Positions 1 through 11,812 of a stretch of DNA of 64,000 nucleotides are shown piece after piece. The stretch covers positions 57,651,567 to 57,715,566 of the forward strand of contig NC_085857.1 of NCBI RefSeq assembly GCF_034702125.1, read 5' to 3'. The first letter of the stretch is position 1. Each line of letters starts with the position of its first letter. This DNA is from Engraulis encrasicolus. Its lineage: Eukaryota > Chordata > Actinopteri > Clupeiformes > Engraulidae. The notes beneath the pieces are model-generated. The model had not been told where the DNA came from. It did not search any database and worked only from the letters and a program-made list of their open reading frames with translations. Made by a program: the position numbers and the translations under genes.

Positions 1-99
1 GGAGGAGGCAAGGTCACATATTGGGATGAACCCCAGATCACCGGCATGCTGCCACTTCCTCGTTCGCAACAAGTGAATGTTCCAATCTGTGTAAAATAG
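1..99 (+). CDS. possible 3' end of a coding exon running off the left edge
   Basis: The first frame is open from base 1 to a TAG at 97-99 and reads 32 residues including GKVTYWDEPQITGMLPLP. The composition looks protein-like rather than repeat-like, and AT-rich sequence without coding character follows. I do not recognise the family. It could be the last exon of a gene to the left or a chance open frame, since no splice acceptor lies inside the window to test it. Confidence 0.25.
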   Translation, partial: GGGKVTYWDEPQITGMLPLPRSQQVNVPICVK

Positions 100-539
100 A
101 GGGGTGTCCGCCGTTTGGCGGACCAAATCATTTTGAACAGGGGTGTTTTTACTGGTGGGATTCTTTGCAATGTATTTTATAATATGAAAATAAGAACATG
201 GTTTTACTTGTCTATGTGTTTTGTTTGCATTTCTTTGATTTGTTATTTTGGGCTTTTGTTTGTTATTTAGTTGATTTGATTTATTTTGTGAAAGGCCGTA
301 GTTAATCAAGTACACCTATACAGGTGAAAAAATAGTCATAAATATTTAAACCCTTAATAATCTTGGGGTCATCCCCAACATTTTTCAAATTTACAGTCAA
401 GCTCTATGCTATTGTACCACTGTCAAGCCACAGTCCTTTGAATTTTTAATGCCTTATGTACCTTTTTAGGTGGCTATAATGAAAAACTTGAAATACTAGT
501 TGCTCAGTGTGCTTTGTACATGACAGTTATTTTCCTGTT
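100..539. other. AT-rich intergenic sequence, nothing recognised
   Basis: No open frame of note, no tandem repeat and no recognisable repeat ends. If the ORF at 1-99 is real this would be its 3' UTR and flank. Confidence 0.4.
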
Positions 540-701
540 ATTTTTCTGATATTTTCCTGTTACTGATTTTTGTCATTTTTAACACTTTTTTAACAATATC
601 GGTATCGGCCGTATCGGGTATCGGAAATCGGATATCGGCCAAGGGTGATAAAATATCGGTATCGCATCGGCCATTAAAATACCTGTATCGGTCGACCCCT
701 A
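540..701 (-). mobile_element. terminus of a non-autonomous hAT-like transposon
   Basis: Read on the minus strand the block begins TAGGGGTCGACCGATAC and continues with many GATATCGG/CCGATA words, the style of a very common fish hAT end. The other terminus is not visible to the left, so this is a one-ended or decayed copy. A short CA run follows at 728-744. Confidence 0.5.
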
Positions 702-769
702 GCATGAACATCAACCATCTCTTCCTTACACACACACACACACATTGATGTTACACCCCAACTTGATGG

Positions 770-1431
770 CCTGACTACAAGACAATCCTGAATATAAGAT
801 GACCCCCCCCCCCTCTTTTTTTTGCAACTTCATTTTTTTGGGGGGAAAAAGTTTTTTTCAAGATCAACATTTTGTTTTACATAGGAAAGGGTAGGCCTAG
901 TCAAGCTAAAAGTCTGTTCTGTTCACATTTTAATAAAACACGTGTCACAGTATAATTTCTATGAGCACTCTTTATAACAGAGCACATTAATCAATTTATG
1001 ATAACTCGGAACAAAAATTCTCCGCCTCTGTGCTCATTCAGGCGCGTCCACAGACAGGCAATGCTTTCTTGCGCACAGATGATCATTGGATGTCTGACGA
1101 CGACACCATCCAAAACTTAACCGAGTGATTCGTCAAATGGCCGTTCATTTTCCACATTATTGTTTCAACGGGTGCTGACAGGTGGCCAGGTAAAAAACAA
1201 AGTTTTCCTTTTGAAAGTAACTGAACGTGGACAAGCGACAAGTCCATTGATTGTTGTTTCAAATTCCCACCTTTGCGCTGTCTGCCCACGCCGCTTTGAG
1301 TGGCAGCTGATAGACGGCCGACATTCACAGCGAAAATTGGAACATTATTTTTGGTGCCATTTTGTCTGTAGTCCGCGAAAATGAGACTTTGTTGAGACCA
1401 AAAACATAATTTCACATTCGGGCCAATAGCC
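770..1431. mobile_element. decayed copy of the unclassified 'CCGAATATAAGACG' TIR family
   Basis: The left end contains CCTGAATATAAGATGACCCC and the right end ACATTCGGGCCAATAGCC, matching the inverted ends of the better copy at 20436-21627. The interior shares a stretch near 1120-1215 (GTCAAATGGCCGTTCATTTT and following) with 20890-20915 and 21205-21290. No coding capacity is left. The superfamily cannot be assigned by eye. Confidence 0.45.
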
Positions 1432-2929
1432 ACGTGCACTCTTGGGATAGGCGACGCAGCACAGAGATTCTTGGCTCATCTCTGCTCCAGACAGACGCCT
1501 CTCTCTTGAGCAGATGATAATTTGCACATTTATTACCGCCATGCAGAGGTCGCGTTAACCGACAAATGTCCGTCATTGTCGGATTTTTTTGAAGGATGAC
1601 GGAAAATTCTGTAGCCTGTCCGTCATTTTGATGGATCATATCGAGGGTGATAATAAATAAATCACACATTTGCTCTCCTTGATAGGGGTGTACATAAACG
1701 TTGTGTATTTCAATTTGGCATGGTTATCAGCGCAGAGACAACTCTGGCTATATCCTTCGCCTTTCTCCCTCTCCCTGCTTCTCATCCCATGCGCAGCAGC
1801 AGAGCGCGCCTTTGCACTTGCTCCAAATAATGAATTACAATAACGATGATGTTGCCACCATACACGTGTGACTTCGATTAATTTAAGATTCAAAACGATT
1901 TGCAGACCCAAGCCCACTACATTTACCGACTATCTGATTTTATGACAATGACGAGGTTGTCCTCATACCGCCCTTCATAAAAGCATGGTTTCATATCGTA
2001 ATCGCCTCAGCCGTCGCTTCACTCCTCGCTTGAAAGATTAAAAAAAAATATGCGAATAGCATGTTTGCTAGCCAGAACATTCACTCAAAGGCAATATGCT
2101 GGTTTAAAACGGCTGCTGGACATGAATCAGGAAAAACGGATATTCAAGATCCTAAACATTATCAGGCAACTTTTTACCGCTTGACAAAAGTTGCCTGAAA
2201 CAGTGCAATTAGACTGGGGGGGCAAAGTGAGAAATGATTCGTGGTATAGAAGGTTAACTTGGCGATTGAATGTCGAGTGAAAGGGGATGTATTCACAGCT
2301 GTTTACTCTCAGTTGGCCGCAATTGCGCATGTGTTGTTCCCGGTGCGGGGTCGCGACCCCCCACATTGAGAAAGAAGAGGACGAATAAAAAAATTGCGAT
2401 GAAAGATTTTTTTCTACCCTGACTATGACAAAGTCTAGCGCAACCTCTGCCGCCATGCCAAAGCTTAGCCTATCTGTGCTGTCCCAGGGGGTGTTCACTC
2501 GCGGTCTCGGAACTAGCTAGCCACAAATGGCTAACCCTATCTGAACAAGTGCAAAATTAATGGGTGTCAATGGAGTTTTCTACTATTATAATTTTTGTGA
2601 TTTTATATATTTTTTTGCCCTGAAATATTAATATTCAGTTTGGAACTAGAAATAATAAGACCTCGTTTGAGTAGCATTTCGATTATTTTGCGCAACTAGA
2701 TTATTTTATACTGGGACACAAAGCTCAATATTTATGAGGGCAAACCCATAAACAATGGCGGGATGCTAGCGAGTACAGGTCGAAATCTTCTTTCCTGCTG
2801 TAAAACTAGACACCTGAAAGATTTGACAATACAGCCTATTATTAAACACCAGCCATAGTGCTTACCAGGAATATTTTGTTGATGAAATTTGTGACTGGAA
2901 ATTGCAGTAGCAATGTATTCAGCATATGG
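1432..2929. other. intergenic, no gene seen
   Basis: Frames here are short and lack codon structure. Part may belong to the same TIR family, since a further right end occurs at about 3727. A CpG-containing patch lies at 2320-2370. Nothing specific can be supported. Confidence 0.35.
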
Positions 2930-3727
2930 GCTCCCTTTTCCATTCCACACATTTCCCCACATGACAGACTTACCGACGCTCGCCAACTAGTGGACACTCA
3001 ATAGGAACCGCAGTATGCATGCAAAGCTGGCTATAATGGGAACCAATCAGACTGATTCTTCTCCCTGTATTCTAGTTTCTCTGGCTGTCCCAGCAGTTGA
3101 GCCAACAGCCCATGTGACCGGATTTTTTCACACCGGTGTGCAAGATCAACGTGGGGCTCGATTGACTTGGGATGACAGATAAACAGCCGTTCACGGCGGC
3201 TAGGAGACACATGGTGCGTCTTAAGTTAAATTTTACACGTTGATCTCGCACACCAGCTATTTTCACAATTGAATGGCTTGACGACAGCATCAAAAACTTA
3301 CAGGTGGTTCGCCTAATCACTGTTCATTTTTCACACTGCATTGTAGCCTGAACTGGTTCCGTCAAAAGATCGTGGAAAGCAGACCTTTCCTTTTGAAACA
3401 AACAAAAAAACCACTGACAAAACTGTACGCGCAGGGAGACGAGTGCGAATGAGAAGTTGTTCCCCCCTTGCGTCTGTCATGACATTGACAACTAGGCATT
3501 CATTCATGAAGCATAGTAACAACGATAGAATCTATAAATATGGACCATACATTTTCTTAACCTTATTGAGAGTTGTATTGCCTTGAGGAGTGATGGCCAA
3601 ATCTTTCAGGTTACAACATTTTTGCCGCTATTTTGTCTTGTCATCGAAAGACGTGCTCCCTTTTTAAAGCGCTATTTTTAGAACATACAAGGCTTAATTC
3701 GCGTCTTGTATTTGGGCCAATACAGTA
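2930..3727. mobile_element. right part of another copy of the unclassified TIR family
   Basis: Ends with CGTCTTGTATTTGGGCCAAT followed by ACAGTAA, the diverged right terminus of the family seen intact at 21600-21627. The interior around 3290-3400 (GGTGGTTCGCCTAATCACTG, CCTTTCCTTTTG) matches the region before the right end in the other copies. The left boundary is uncertain. Confidence 0.4.
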
Positions 3728-4219
3728 ACAAATGTCACACACCAACGCGATCAGGACACATTTAGGCTACTACTGTATGCCTACCAAGACCACAGGGCAC
3801 TTATTTGCCATAGTTCTAATCAACTTTGTGTGCGCAAAATGCGACAAAATGCGTCCGCTCCAGACTAAAAAGAGGGGACTGGGCCTTTGCAGTTGTTGGC
3901 CCTAAACTGTGGAATGAGCTCCCACTTCATATCCGCCTGGCTCCCTCCTTAGCTGTTTTTAAAAGAGATCTAAAAACCCATTTTTATGCCCAGGCTTTTA
4001 TTTCCCCTTGATCCTTTTCTTGTCTTTTAATCTCTCCTGGGCCTTATTAATTTGTTTATTTCTGTATTTTTTTTAATCACCCAGTGAGCAGACGGAACGT
4101 CTTCTGATTGGCTGAGCAGGTGTCCTTTATTCCCCGGTAGCAGGACACCTATGATGTCATGCGGGCATGCGGGCGTTCAAGTTGCTTCTTTTCTAACTTT
4201 CTGGCGAAGTGCCGTTACT

Positions 4220-4375
4220 AGTTCTATCGCATCTGGTTGTCTAGTCAAGACCGCGTCGTTAGTTCTATCGCATCTGGTTGTCTAGTCAAGACCCCGTTAC
4301 TAATTCTATCGCATCTGGTTGTCAAGTCAAAAACCCAGTCGTCAATTCTATCGCATTTGGTTGTGAAGTCACCCC
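4220..4375. repeat. 41-42 bp tandem repeat, about 3.8 units
   Basis: Units start at 4220, 4261, 4302 and 4344, each with a form of TTCTATCGCATCTGGTTGT followed by a more variable tail. It lies wholly inside the TTAA-flanked element. Confidence 0.85.
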
Positions 4376-4529
4376 AACATTCTGCGCGCGTCCTTATGCC
4401 TCCGATAGAGGCGCGTCTCACTAGATTAGGAAGTGGTGCCCATAGCAACGTACCAAGCGCAGTGGTGAATCTACCTTCTCACGAAGCCTTAGATCAACAT
4501 GTTAATAAATTAATACTTATTAACGTTTA

Positions 4530-4567
4530 GAGCGTTCTAAACAGCCGTCGGGCTGTTTAGAACGCTC
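4530..4567. repeat. perfect 17-bp hairpin with 4-nt loop
   Basis: Arms 4530-4546 (GAGCGTTCTAAACAGCC) and 4551-4567 are exact reverse complements with loop GTCG. It is 57 bp from the right end of the TTAA-flanked element and is probably structural for its mobility; that role is inference. Confidence 0.9.
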
Positions 4568-4751
4568 CGCCTCGTCCATTATTTCCCTTGATATCGGGAC
4601 ACCTCGTCGTCCGCTATTCCATACTTAACCCACCTCTTTTACCCTCCTTATGTATTGACATTCCTGTGTGATCCCTGTTATTTCACGAATTGATTTAGAT
4701 TCCAAATAAACTTTGACTTGACTTACATGTTTGAGTTCAAAAATGTTTTAT

Positions 4752-5705
4752 ATATCACAGCAATTATGAAAGAAAGGCAATTGAGGTTTGACTTATCGGA
4801 AATAGAGGAGTTGTTATTTTCTTCAGAAACTTTAAAAGAGAAAATAAGTATATTTTACAACCTTATGACAAAAGAAAGCTCATCATCATTTGTGGGGTTG
4901 AGAAAGATATGGGAGAATGATATAGGGAAAATATTTGATGATAATGCATGGTTAAATATTTGTAATAATCAGGGGTGGAAAAGTAACTTATTACTTTTAC
5001 TCAATATTGTACTTGAGTAGCTTTTATGAATACTTTGTACTTTTTAAGTACATTTTTAAATTAATACTTTTACTTGTACTTGAGTACATTTTGACCCAAG
5101 TACTTTACTCAATTACACTGGAACCTGGCCTGAGTACTGAGTAAAAAAAATGACTGAGAGGCAAAATGCCATGCACAATAATGCCACAATCCGCCAGAAA
5201 TGAAAGATTGTGCAGGATGGCACACAGCATTTCCACTATTTTACTATCTTGTATCAATGTATTGGATGATGGCTGGTGCTAAGCAAGAGATAGAGGTTAT
5301 GGAGGACGATATTCAAGAAAAATAAACATGACATTCTCAAGAGGAAAGCTAATTAAAAGTAACTAAGTACTTTTTACTCAAATTACATTATAAGTGAAGT
5401 ACTTTTTACTTTTACTTGAGTAGATTTTTAGATAGGTACTTTTACTTGTACTTGAGTAGAATTTAGGCAAAGTAAAGATACTTTTACTTGAGTACACATT
5501 TTCTGTACTCTTTCCACCTCTGGTAATAATATTAATTTCCCTTTTACTAGTAATAAAATTAAAGAAGCAAATTTCAAATTTATCTACAAAACCTACGTGG
5601 GGGGGGGGGGGGGGATGGGGAAATAATTGTAAAGGACTTGGAGACTGTACAAACAAAAGACAGAGAAAATATGTTTTGAGTGTCCTTTGAAATAAAAAGA
5701 TTTAA
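4752..5705 (+). pseudogene. 5'-truncated L1-clade LINE, C-terminal ORF2 piece
   Basis: The frame reads ISIFYNLMTKESSSS, GLRKIWENDIGKIFDDNAW and then, after a hAT insertion, INFPFTSNKIKEANFKF, which fits the region downstream of the reverse transcriptase in fish L1/Tx1-like ORF2. A 14-bp direct repeat CAAAAATGTTTTAT at 4738-4751 and 5706-5719 is the target duplication. The insertion lies at the 3' end of the older L2 copy. A G-run at 5599-5614 and an A-rich end precede the right repeat. Confidence 0.7.
4970..5522. mobile_element. non-autonomous hAT inside the L1 piece
   Basis: Left end CAGGGGTGGAAAAGTAAC, right end the complement of CAGAGGTGGAAAGAGTAC. The perfect 8-bp target duplication GTAATAAT lies at 4962-4969 and 5523-5530. 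The interior is rich in TACTTTTACTTGAGTA-like words. No transposase. Confidence 0.9.
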
Positions 5706-5719
5706 CAAAAATGTTTTAT

Positions 5720-6129
5720 GGGCAACGTTAACATGTTACGGTGCTTTTGAGGTCAGTATCACCCAACCATTTTGTTAACGTTTAACGCAGCAGGGTTTTT
5801 TTGTGTGTGTTTTTTAAGCCTTTTATGGCCATCATTTGTTCCCTTTTATTTTGAAAGTGACAGTTTTCCTATGCTACTGCTTCAAGTGACAGCTGACAGA
5901 AAAAAGACAACAGGATCTAGAAAAGTAGGGAAAACAAAATAGGTGTACAGAATTGCGTCAACTTCTGAATGGACATTTTCGGTGCAAAGTTCTACAGCCC
6001 ATTGTGCGGCTCTCGAGCAGCATTTGGCTCGCCTTGGCAGCTTGCAAGGTTATAAGAATAGGCCTATTGTAGGCATAACGCCTTGTTATGCTGACTGTCT
6101 ATCAGCTGTCAATAACACCACATGGACTG
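5720..6129. repeat. interspersed repeat shared with 28290-28460, then unassigned sequence
   Basis: From GGGCAACGTTAAC to about 5890 the sequence matches 28290-28460 (ACCCAACCATTTTGTTAACG, TTTTTTAAGCCTTTTATGGC). In both places it follows the 3' end of an L2 copy, so the arrangement itself is duplicated. 5900-6129 is unassigned. Confidence 0.6.
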
Positions 6130-6700
6130 ACGGTGTGCATAGCTGAAAACTAAAGCCCTGATCAAGAAGCTGACTGCGAAATATTAAATTCCACCAAAAC
6201 ATTTTGGTTTCTACATCTGATGCTGCACTTGCATAGTAGGCTAACCGAAGATGCTGACTCAGGGCACAGTTGGGAAATCTGCTGTAAAAGAATGCATCTT
6301 TACTTGCTTTTAAGTTCAACATGTAGCAACATGGTCCGATTTAGCTGAGCCCCACTAAGTTTACCCAACATTGACAACCTCATGTCGTCAGCATTAAACT
6401 TATTGATTTGTCATGCTAACGTTATTGTTTTGAAAATTGTAATTGCTGACAACAGCCTGTTGATTATTTTCTAGTTGCTGAAACCCCTTGAATAACTGCT
6501 ATAGATGAGAGAGATGGAGGGAGAGTGGACGCCGGTAACTCCACTCTCTTTGACAAAGAGAGAAGGAGGGGCTTTTTCTCTCAGACACACACCTGCCTGT
6601 TGCCTGTTCATTTCAAGTGATAAGTCTTTTGTTTCTTGTACTGTAATCCCACGTAGACTATTGTAGGGGAAGCTGCGTGTGGATTTACTCCTCATGCGGC
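6130..6700. mobile_element. diverged relative of the hAT at 24057-25314
   Basis: Blocks at 6290-6420 (AATGCATCTTTACTTGCTTTTAA) and 6540-6630 (TTTGACAAAGAGAGAAGGAGG, CCTGCCTGTTG, TTCATTTCAAGTGA) match 24525-24650 and 24860-24935 in order and orientation. Ends are not recognisable. Confidence 0.5.
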
Positions 6701-7295
<595 letters not shown>

Positions 7296-7322
7296 CAGAG
7301 GTCTGGTTGCTATATAGGCCAT

Positions 7323-7325
<3 letters not shown>

Positions 7326-7391
<66 letters not shown>
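7326..7391. repeat. (GT)n microsatellite
   Basis: About 33 GT units, separated from the previous array by 31 bp of unique sequence. Confidence 0.98.
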
Positions 7392-7392
<1 letters not shown>

Positions 7393-8965
7393 GTTGACTA
7401 AGCTAGCATTAGCTACAGAAAGAATAGACAATGGAAAGGCTACTGATAAGTAGCAGCTTAGCAAAGGCTTAATGTCGTCTAGGCAGGGCCCAAAGGGTCC
7501 ACAACAATGTCTGGGGTTTCTATAATAAATGTACACAATTCCGAGTAGAACGGAAAGAGAAATGATGGGGAATGATAGAGTAGTCAGTGGGAGGAATGCA
7601 TTGATTGTGTGTGTCTGTTGCTGGCCAACAATGGCGTCCGCTCGGCTAGGTTAACGTTAGCATCAGAACCGTGAACAATAGGGATAGCTAGCGACTATGT
7701 AGCAAGTAAACCGTTGTGGTTTCAGGCGCTTCAAGTCCCGTAGTGGACGCGTGAATGTCTCAAGAGGTTCTGGAATTATCGATAACAAGTCCGAGTAGGA
7801 AGAGAGAGGAAAACGAAATAAAAGATATAGCAAGTGGGAGATGTTGCCTTCTACGTAGCCATTATAAAAAACTACTATAGTAAAACTACAGGAAATGGGG
7901 TTTCAGCGTACTTGTGTAAACACTGCGGGCCCAACGTGGCAATGGCTAACTAACAGAGTTGAAAAAAATATAGTGCTGTGTGCACCCGAAAAAGGACTGT
8001 ATGATAGGGGCTGGATCAGGTATACAACAAACACCACAGGCTGTCCGGCCAGAACAGTATGAAGATGTCCAATGAAGTCAGACACACACAGATGGGAATG
8101 CAAACCGTGAAACCGTGGTTTTACTATAAAAGTAAAGAAATACAAACAAGACATAAGCAAAATATACATTCATGAAAATACACATAATACTATATACAAT
8201 ATACAATATATACAAAGGGTGAAACTGAGGATAGCTGCCTACAGCAGCTATCTTACCAAGGGGGAGGGGGAACATGAAGGTGACTGCCTACAAGCAGCCA
8301 TCTTAAGCAGGGGGGAATGAGAAGGGGACAACATGACACACAGCTACCTACAGTAGCTGTGTGGACCTGAGCATGGATATGGGAATGCCTACAGCAGACA
8401 CATACAGCATGCATTAAACAGAAACATGTGAAATGTAAGCACTACTCCACCACAGCAGTACATTACTGAGCCAATGTACTCTCTGGCAGAACCATGGCAT
8501 GGAGAAATGAGTAATATACTATGCAGTCACTAGATACAAACAGTACAGTAAACAAATACAGACATGACATAACATAGTAACAACATAATACAGTTGACTC
8601 ACTCTCAGAGACGCACGGCAATGCAAAGAGTACACGAGTGGACGCTGGGACCCCGATACGTCCAAGAGCAGAGAGAGAGAGTTGGGTCCCATAGATTCCC
8701 CGTCCGAACAGTGGTCTGAGGAGTGACCTCTGTGTCCTGGCCCTATATGCACACGGCAGCACAGCAGGGTGCCGAGCCAGGGGGTGTGCCTGTTGCCGGG
8801 GGCCCCTAGCAACACACTCAAGGGCCAGGAGTGGAAAATCACCGGTGTACAGGTCAAGCAGAGAGAGCAGAGCAGTAGAGGGAGGGGGGACAGGTAGCCC
8901 ACCAGCAACGGGGGATGGGCAGCTTGCTAAGGCCAGTGAGGAGAGACCTGACTTTGAGGGCTCAG
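7392..8965. other. unassigned, probably repeat-derived
   Basis: No gene is supported. At 8225-8400 a motif recurs loosely (AGCTGCCTACAGCAGCTATCTTA, ACTGCCTACAAGCAGCCATCTTA, AGCTACCTACAGTAGCTG), each a small imperfect palindrome, suggesting an old repeat interior. Superfamily unknown. Confidence 0.35.
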
Positions 8966-9663
8966 GGGACTGAAGGGCGGGTTATGCTTCCTACTTGTGC
9001 CACAGAGTGAGCTTGTCGCAGCCATGATGCAGTTAATTTTGGTTTATGCCCTGTTTTGAAGCACGGTCTGCGCGATGTCATTCCACGCTGAAACTGCCTT
9101 CAATACAAAGAGTAAACTAGACGTGTCGGTTGTTTTTTAGCATCACAGACTCGACGAGAATGAAAATGAAACATTAAATCTTTATATCACGTGCATGTTT
9201 GATCGCACTGGCAGCCACAGTGGTAGTTTGGAACAAAGAAGTGGCTCATTTGTCGAGGACGAAGCGGAATGTTTCCTCGACCTCGGAACCACTGTTCAAT
9301 TGTCCAAATAACTTCAGCGTCGTAACTTGCAAGCGCATGTGTTGTCTTTGGTTCGTGTAAATAAATCAAACAACAAAGCACGGGCAACTTATTTAATGAA
9401 GAGCTCACAGTCCGTAGACCGACGAAGGTTAGAACAAGGAAGTAGCGCTTGTTCTCGACTCGAGGACAGAGCAGGCTGGTCGAGAGGACCAATCAGAGAC
9501 CTATTTTCGCCCTTTCACGCCGTCGCTCCCTGCGTCGAGACACAATTTCGGGGAGGTGCCCCAGAGTCCCTGCGTGATGGGGGGGGCTTCACTCCGTTAA
9601 CTGCGCGGCTCACTGCATCATGATGCAGTGACGCTGATCTCGAGGCATAAACCACCCTTCAGG
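8966..9663. mobile_element. about 700-bp element with imperfect terminal inverted repeats
   Basis: The left end GACTGAAGGGCGGGTTATGC mirrors the right end (complement reads CCTGAAGGGTGGTTTATGCC), and both are followed by a CATGATGCAGT block about 45-60 bp inside. The GGTTTATGC style resembles PIF/Harbinger termini. A matching 3-bp target duplication is not evident. Confidence 0.5.
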
Positions 9664-10733
9664 GCCCACAATTCTTAACAAGAGTGCTTCAAGCAGAGTT
9701 GGCTATTCAGAGAATGGTTTACTACAGATTATGCACTAAAAGTGTATAAAAGAGTACTGAAATGCTCGGAGGGTTATGAGAATCTAACATTTCAAAGGGG
9801 AAGAGAGTGAAAGAACGAGGAAGAGAGAGAGCGAGAGAGAGATGGAACTCTCGGTGGCTATGTGTGTCTGTGTAAACAAATGGTTAGCGTCGCGTTGAGC
9901 TAACCTAGGGCCTGTTACGGCCTGTTACTACAAAAGGCGCAGCGCGTGTATTTCTGGACTAGTAAGCAAAACGGTCACGTTATGACGATCCTCGGAGAGT
10001 TCCGAACATTGATGGTTAATCAATATTTGAACTATTCCGTGCGAACGCCACAAGCGGGGTCGCTAGGCTTAGTAGCCAGTAATACAGAATGAGTTAGCAG
10101 AGTGTAACCTAAACTAGGCAGAAGGATGGACAGAGAAGCAGGATAAATGCAAATAAACATATGCACATGAAAAATAAATCAAGTGTCCGGATAAAGTCTT
10201 GAGATATGTCCAGGCAAGGTCTCAGACTTGAAGTGAGGAATTCTTTGCAAAGGTGTTTTAAGCTTACAGCGTGTGTAAGGTGAACTAAGCAGTCTATGTT
10301 TGTATTCGGCCGAAATATAAAAACAATAGCTTGTCCAGCTGCGCAAGTCGCTCTAGTGTCCTGCCTGTCCAGCGGCCAAGACGAGAGTGGTTAAAACAAA
10401 GGGCCATTGGGTTACCAAAGGGGACCCAGGTGATTGTGAGTGGGGCTTTGGTCACAGCGCCTCCTAAGGGAGGAGGACTGAGAACAATGTGGACAGGGAT
10501 TTGGCCAGCCATTTGGCGATCAGAGGGGAAGTTAGATATTGTTCATCAGAGAAGCAACTCTTATCTTACTGATTATTGAGGACTTCAGTCTCCACCATCA
10601 TCAGTTTGAGTCACATGATTCTCACAAGTTTGTCATGAGCTTCTCTTCGTAGAGAAGTGCCAGGAACTGTACCTACACTATCCTAATTTGAGTGTCTAAT
10701 ATTTTCAGTTCAATCTTAAATAGCATTGTTTAA
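9664..10733. other. unassigned intergenic sequence
   Basis: No gene seen. There is a purine-rich GA patch at 9795-9845. The frames at 10294-10579 overlap each other on opposite strands and lack homology I recognise. Confidence 0.35.
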
Positions 10734-11812
10734 CTAGACTGCCTGTGCAGTCGCCTTCGACTGCTTAAGGTATATCCCCGAAACGCGACGCTTCCAGTCC
10801 CCCATCATTCCTACCACTCCGGTCCACCATTTCGTAAATGTATATGATACATACAGACGTGACATGACGTGCATAGGCTTAAAACCAAACGACTATTGTG
10901 AAAATGAAGCAAAAAATGGAGCAAATGGTAATACTGTTTTAATGGTTCAGTGGATATACCACTTTTGGTACAGTGTAATAACCAGTGTAACAATATTTAA
11001 TACAATGTGATACCAGTGTAACACTGCCATTTTTTTCCATTACATCATGTGTTTGTACGTAAGTGGTATTACATGGTATTGCATATTGTTACACTGGTAT
11101 TACACTATATTACATGGTATTGCATACTATTAGACTCGTTATTACACTGTACCTGATATTGCATATTGTTACACTGGTATTACACTAGTATTACATGGTA
11201 TTAAATATTGTTACATTGGTTATTACACTGTACCTAATATGGTAGATTCACTGAAATGGTGAACCATTAAAATAAGGTGTTACCGGGCAAATCAATCCAC
11301 CCAGTCAGAAGTTATGGGCCAAATGAAATTTCCGCCATTTTGAAAGTGTTGTCTTCCAAACTCGAATCAGTTCATGAACCTACCCTAGAGCATTCACACA
11401 CAAAATCTGGGACAAATCCATCCACCCGGTCACTAGTTATGGGCCAAACAAAAATTCGGCCATCTTGAATTCAGCCATCTTGAAAGTGTTGACCTCCAAA
11501 CTCGAATCAGTTCATGAACCTACCCTAGAGCATTCACACACCAAATCTGGGACAAATCCATCCACCCGGTCAGAAGTTATGGACCAAACAAAAATTCGGC
11601 CATCTTGAATTCAGCCATCTTGAAAGTGTTGACCTCCAAACTCGAATCAGTTCATGAACCTGCCCTAGAGCATTCACCCAAAAAATCTGGGACAAATCCA
11701 AACATCCGTTCAAAAGTTATCGCGTTAACACGAAAGACCTTACGCGGCGGCGGCGGACGCGGCGGCGGCGCACGCAAAACCATTACATCCCCGACGCTCC
11801 GCGTTTCGGGGA
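10734..11812 (-). mobile_element. non-autonomous Helitron, copy A
   Basis: On the minus strand it starts with TCCCCGAAACGCGGAGCG after an A and ends GCAGTCGAAGGCGACTGC-ACAGGCAGT-CTAG before a T. A 7-bp-stem hairpin about 9 nt before a CTRR end, with insertion between A and T and no target duplication, defines a Helitron 3' terminus. Inside are 140-bp tandem repeats (about 11275-11720) and a GTAATACCAGTGTAACAATA-rich part. No Rep/helicase. Length is 1079 bp, identical to copy B. Confidence 0.85.

Larger units (their letters stand above)
4077..4624. mobile_element. 548-bp non-autonomous element with TTAA target duplication
   Basis: The sequence interrupts the L2 3' UTR exactly: the uninterrupted copy at 27950-27970 lacks it. 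TTAA occurs at 4073-4076 and 4625-4628, as expected for piggyBac or Kolobok type insertion. The ends TCACCCAGTGAGC and the complement of GCTATTCCATAC are not obvious inverted repeats, so the class is open. It contains a 41-bp tandem repeat and a perfect hairpin, which also recall Helentron/HINE layouts. Confidence 0.65.
3840..4737 (+). pseudogene. L2/CR1-type LINE, 3' end of ORF2 and 3' UTR, interrupted
   Basis: The open frame to 4011 reads RSRLKRGDWAFAVVGPKLWN and continues through LPLHIRLAPSLAVFKRDLKT, the conserved C-terminal tail of L2/CR1-clade non-LTR reverse transcriptases. The catalytic domain is absent (5' truncation). The 3' UTR continues to a terminus near CTTTGACTTGACTTACATG, shared with the copy at 26935-28262. 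Comparing the copies shows that 4077-4624 is a later insertion. The copy is dead. Confidence 0.75.

Noticed and set aside
1083..1917. Overlapping 65-118 residue frames on both strands
   Set aside because: Low-complexity agreement with no domain, overlapping on opposite strands inside a TIR element.
4220..4375. Regularly spaced repeats that could look like a CRISPR array
   Set aside because: Eukaryotic context; units are contiguous without unique spacers, so this is a minisatellite in a transposon. The same holds for the 140-bp Helitron repeats.
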